Origin: Vespula vulgaris
Lineage: Eukaryota > Arthropoda > Insecta > Hymenoptera > Vespidae
Reading direction: 5' to 3'
DNA: 64,000 bases
NCBI RefSeq assembly: GCF_905475345.1
Contig: NC_066598.1
Coordinates: forward strand, 5,164,001-5,228,000
Every line of letters starts with the position of its first letter. Positions within the stretch are counted from its first letter, which is position 1. Positions 60,847 through 64,000 of this stretch are shown here, one piece after another. The translations under genes were made by a program, and so were the position numbers. The notes below the pieces were generated by a model. The model searched no databases and was not told where the DNA came from. It was given only the letters and a program-made list of their open reading frames with translations.

Positions 60847-62611
60847 CAATTAAATTCTTAGACAAATAATCACGAAGCTCATTCTTCTTTCTTATTTATA
60901 ATGTTCCTTTTTACTACGATAAATAATAATTTATCTTTCTTCATTAATGCTAATCCAATAAAAGATATATGCAAACATTATTAAAAAGATAAAATTCTAG
61001 TATGTATTTCTAAATTTAAAGCATAGTTAAGTAGGTGTGTATATATATATATATACACATTATATATACATATAACAAATATATATATATATATACACAC
61101 TTACGTAGATTGATGTGACACGAATTAATTAATTAAAAAGAATACGCATCTAAATAATAAATTACTTTAAGACGAGCAAATAAAAAAATATATATATAAT
61201 TTAATTGTTTTGTATTTTTTTTTCTAATTTGAGGACTACTTTGATTAGATTACGTTGAAAATCATAAAAACAATAATAAAAACAATAATACATATATATA
61301 CGAAATATTAAGAATTTTTAATGTGGAAAATACTGTATTATCATGTATTATATTAATATTTATTAAGGTTGTAAAAACAATCACAGTGTTACAAAATAAT
61401 AATATCTTTTTCAAGATATATATTCTTTTTACCTGGTCGATTTATTCAGAATTTGTTTAATATGAGAATTTGTCAACGACCTCAAATTCTAATGTAAAAG
61501 TTCGCATAAATCTTAATTTAATACATCAAAAATCGAAATCAGATAACGCAATAATATGTGAGTAGAATATCTTTACTTAGTACATAATATGACAGTATTA
61601 TGTATCTACTAATGCATAAGTATATATCAAGATTGCATTAAATCTGTAAGAACAGTCGTCATTATATTAGAAAACTGCAATATCAACATATCTATTTTTC
61701 TTACCGACCAATACATTTACGATACAAGTCTATTTAGAATTTATATCATAAACGATATTATTATAACATTCCGTGCTAATAATTGCGTTCAATAAGCAAC
61801 TTAATAAATCCTGCGAATAGCATAAGATTACTGCTGGATGTATTTTTTTCAATTATATGCATAGAACAAGTGTAAACGTGTTTTGTATTGTGTATAACCT
61901 ATATTATTTGTTTAAGCATATAAAATCTGTCGAATAAATAGTCGAAAACCCCCCAAAACACTTAGTTGTATATTATTCATATTGAGTTATTAAAAAAAAA
62001 AAAAGCATTAATAATCTATTTAATGCCATTTATCATATTAGATGAAGATGTTAATCTAAATCAAATTTAAATTAAACTAAATAAGCAGAAATATTTTTTG
62101 TTTATTTATCTTTGTATACTATATTTCTTTCTAGTAAAGAAATTAAACATTTTAAAATATCATTTCTTTTTAATTTTATTTTGTTTTTTGATCTTTCCTT
62201 CTAATGTATAAAATGCACCTACTTTTCTTTTTTCACACTCTATATAGATTACGTAGATTATATGATGTTCTTGATTTGATAAATATTTTTTTTAAGTTTT
62301 TGGGAAGACGCTATTTTGATGGGATATCAAGAATAGGACTGTAAGATATAAATAACTATTCTTTAAGATTTATATTTGCAATAATATTTTTATCACAATT
62401 ATATTACTCTATACCATATTAATATAGATTAAAGTTAAATTGCATAGTTATTTAACCAGTTAGAAATATATGAGTTACTTCTTATAGATTTTTCTACATA
62501 ATTTATTGAACTAAAGTTCCCAACCATGCATTAGTAATATCTAAGTGGTCAATCATATATTCGTCATCTTAAGTTAATGTCGATGGAATTAAAATGGAAC
62601 CTTCTTGATTT
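60841..62611. other. AT-rich intergenic DNA
   Basis: Only AT microsatellites (for example 61,040-61,056 and 61,079-61,096) and an A-run at 61,991-62,004. No gene or recognisable element. Confidence 0.4.
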
Positions 62612-63065
62612 CTACAATTAATATTAATGACATTAATTATTCAAATTAATTAATGATAATTATTTTCACTGTCATCATTATACATATATGTAATTCCATT
62701 TTTCTCTGTCTCATCCAGTTTATTGTTATCCTTTTGACATTTCACTTCTGAATTTAGAAGATTTTAAACATATTATAATAGTTACAAGATTTTCAATGGA
62801 ACAGTACGCTTTATCTATATTTATGAAACAGAATCGGTTATTCATGGAACAGAATCGCTTAATCTATTTTCTATATTTGCTTAACAGTTATCTATTTTGC
62901 AACATAATAAATCTGTGCCTATTAGGTACAATACATTTAAAATCTGTTCAGTTAAAAAATGAGATACCAAAGCAAAAAATTGAATTATATATATGAATAA
63001 TAACATTAATTATAATAATTAACATTAATTAATTTAAATAATTAATGTCATTTATATTAATTGTA
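62612..63065. mobile_element. About 450-bp element with 50-bp terminal inverted repeats
   Basis: The left repeat at 62,612-62,664 (CTACAATTAATATTAATGAC onward) and the right repeat at 63,014-63,065 match as reverse complements over about 50 bp with only a few mismatches. Their shared core is ATGACATTAATTATT(C/T)AAA. The interior includes a direct repeat of (A)TGGAACAGAATCG at about 62,796-62,860. A 66-codon + frame (62,796-62,996) has no known motif. The layout fits a MITE of unknown superfamily. Confidence 0.65.
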
Positions 63066-63204
63066 AATAATTATAACTATTAAGATATTGATAATAAACA
63101 ATCAAAAATAACAAAAAACTTTAATGATACTGATAATGAAAACGTTATTTACAATTCAAATAAACTAGTAAAAGTTTAGTTTGTTATTTTTAAAAAACTT
63201 TTTA

Positions 63205-63250
<46 letters not shown>

Positions 63251-64000
63251 ATTCAAGAACTATCATTAAATGTTATATTATTCCATAATTACATTACAGA
63301 TTTATTTAAAACATATAATCTTGCAAAAATAATGAAATATGATATACTTGTGAAACAAATCTGTCAAGATACCAACAAGCTATATTTACAATTTTGATAT
63401 TTATGCTGCTAGAGGAAAAAAGCTGGAAAAAACTATTCTGACAATTATTTAGCTTTATATAAATATGTAACACATTTAGTAAGATAATTATTATAATGTC
63501 AAAATAGCTCAAATTCTTAAAAGAAGGTACGAATATATTATAAGATTCAGTTTCTTTAAAATTTCTAATCAGTACAACTCTGAAATGGTCAAGTATTTTT
63601 CATAGAAATAATGATCTTATGCAAATATAGAATGATAGTCAAGAAAATATATAAAGAACACTACATAATTAACATAATATAAAGATGTAAATAAAAAGAC
63701 AAAATTATCAACTCAAAACTCTAACTCAATGTTACATCGTAATAAATTACATAAGAAAAGTAGATTGTGTAAATAAGTATTTTTTATATTATTTAATTTA
63801 AATAAGATTGAGAAACAAACAAACTTATTTCTTAGTAACATTTTTATTAGAAAAAATAGTTTCTTTTCTCAAAACCTGTACACAAAAAAAATTATATTTG
63901 CATTTTCATTATTCATTTATTGATCTTAAATCTGTGATGTGAATTATATTGTTGATTATATGCATAGATTAACTTAATATTTTTTTAATGAATTTTGCGT
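63066..64000. other. AT-rich DNA to the window end
   Basis: It contains an (AT)n run at about 63,208-63,248. Otherwise there is no repeat or gene that I can support. Confidence 0.4.

Overview
The window is nuclear DNA from an insect. It is very AT-rich, its genes are split by many short AT-rich introns with GT/AG borders, and it is full of decayed Tc1/mariner, piggyBac, hAT, Copia-like and Jockey-like remnants plus (CT)n, (GT)n and (AT)n microsatellites. This fits a hymenopteran such as a bee or ant, but the order is an inference. Only two intact host genes are convincing, both in the last quarter. They are convergent: an IkB kinase beta subunit (IKK-beta/ird5 type, + strand, 49,530-52,599, 12 exons, 677 codons) and the ER translocon co-chaperone SEC63 (- strand, 60,473-56,840, 12 exons, 760 codons). 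All exon joins were made by eye and every phase closes. The two proteins act in unrelated processes, NF-kB immune signalling and ER protein import.

From 1 to about 15.3 kb lies a TE graveyard. It begins with a truncated mariner, then a Copia-like element carrying a piggyBac insert. Next comes one antisense Jockey-like retrotransposon (about 9.16 down to 3.57 kb), cut by two Tc1-like elements; the second Tc1 holds a further Jockey-like fragment. A third Tc1-like element with clear terminal inverted repeats follows, then a hAT transposase fragment, a piggyBac C-terminal fragment and two internally deleted mariners in opposite orientation.

From 15.3 to 26 kb the sequence is mostly featureless AT-rich DNA with compound microsatellites and a few weak exon-like blocks. 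From 26.4 to 36.6 kb it is repeat-rich again. This part holds a GC-richer direct duplication, a 15-bp minisatellite that reverses orientation midway, long-arm foldback elements, and a second Copia-like element that carries the same piggyBac insert as the 2-3 kb locus. From 36.6 to 49.5 kb there is AT-rich intergenic DNA with a diverged repeat array, two foldback elements and a 3-kb stretch with strong pyrimidine bias on the + strand.

The 4.2 kb between the two gene ends holds a GC-richer LTR-like block. The last 3.5 kb contains a SEC63-proximal (CT)n tract and a 450-bp element with 50-bp terminal inverted repeats. I saw no tRNA, rRNA or CRISPR.
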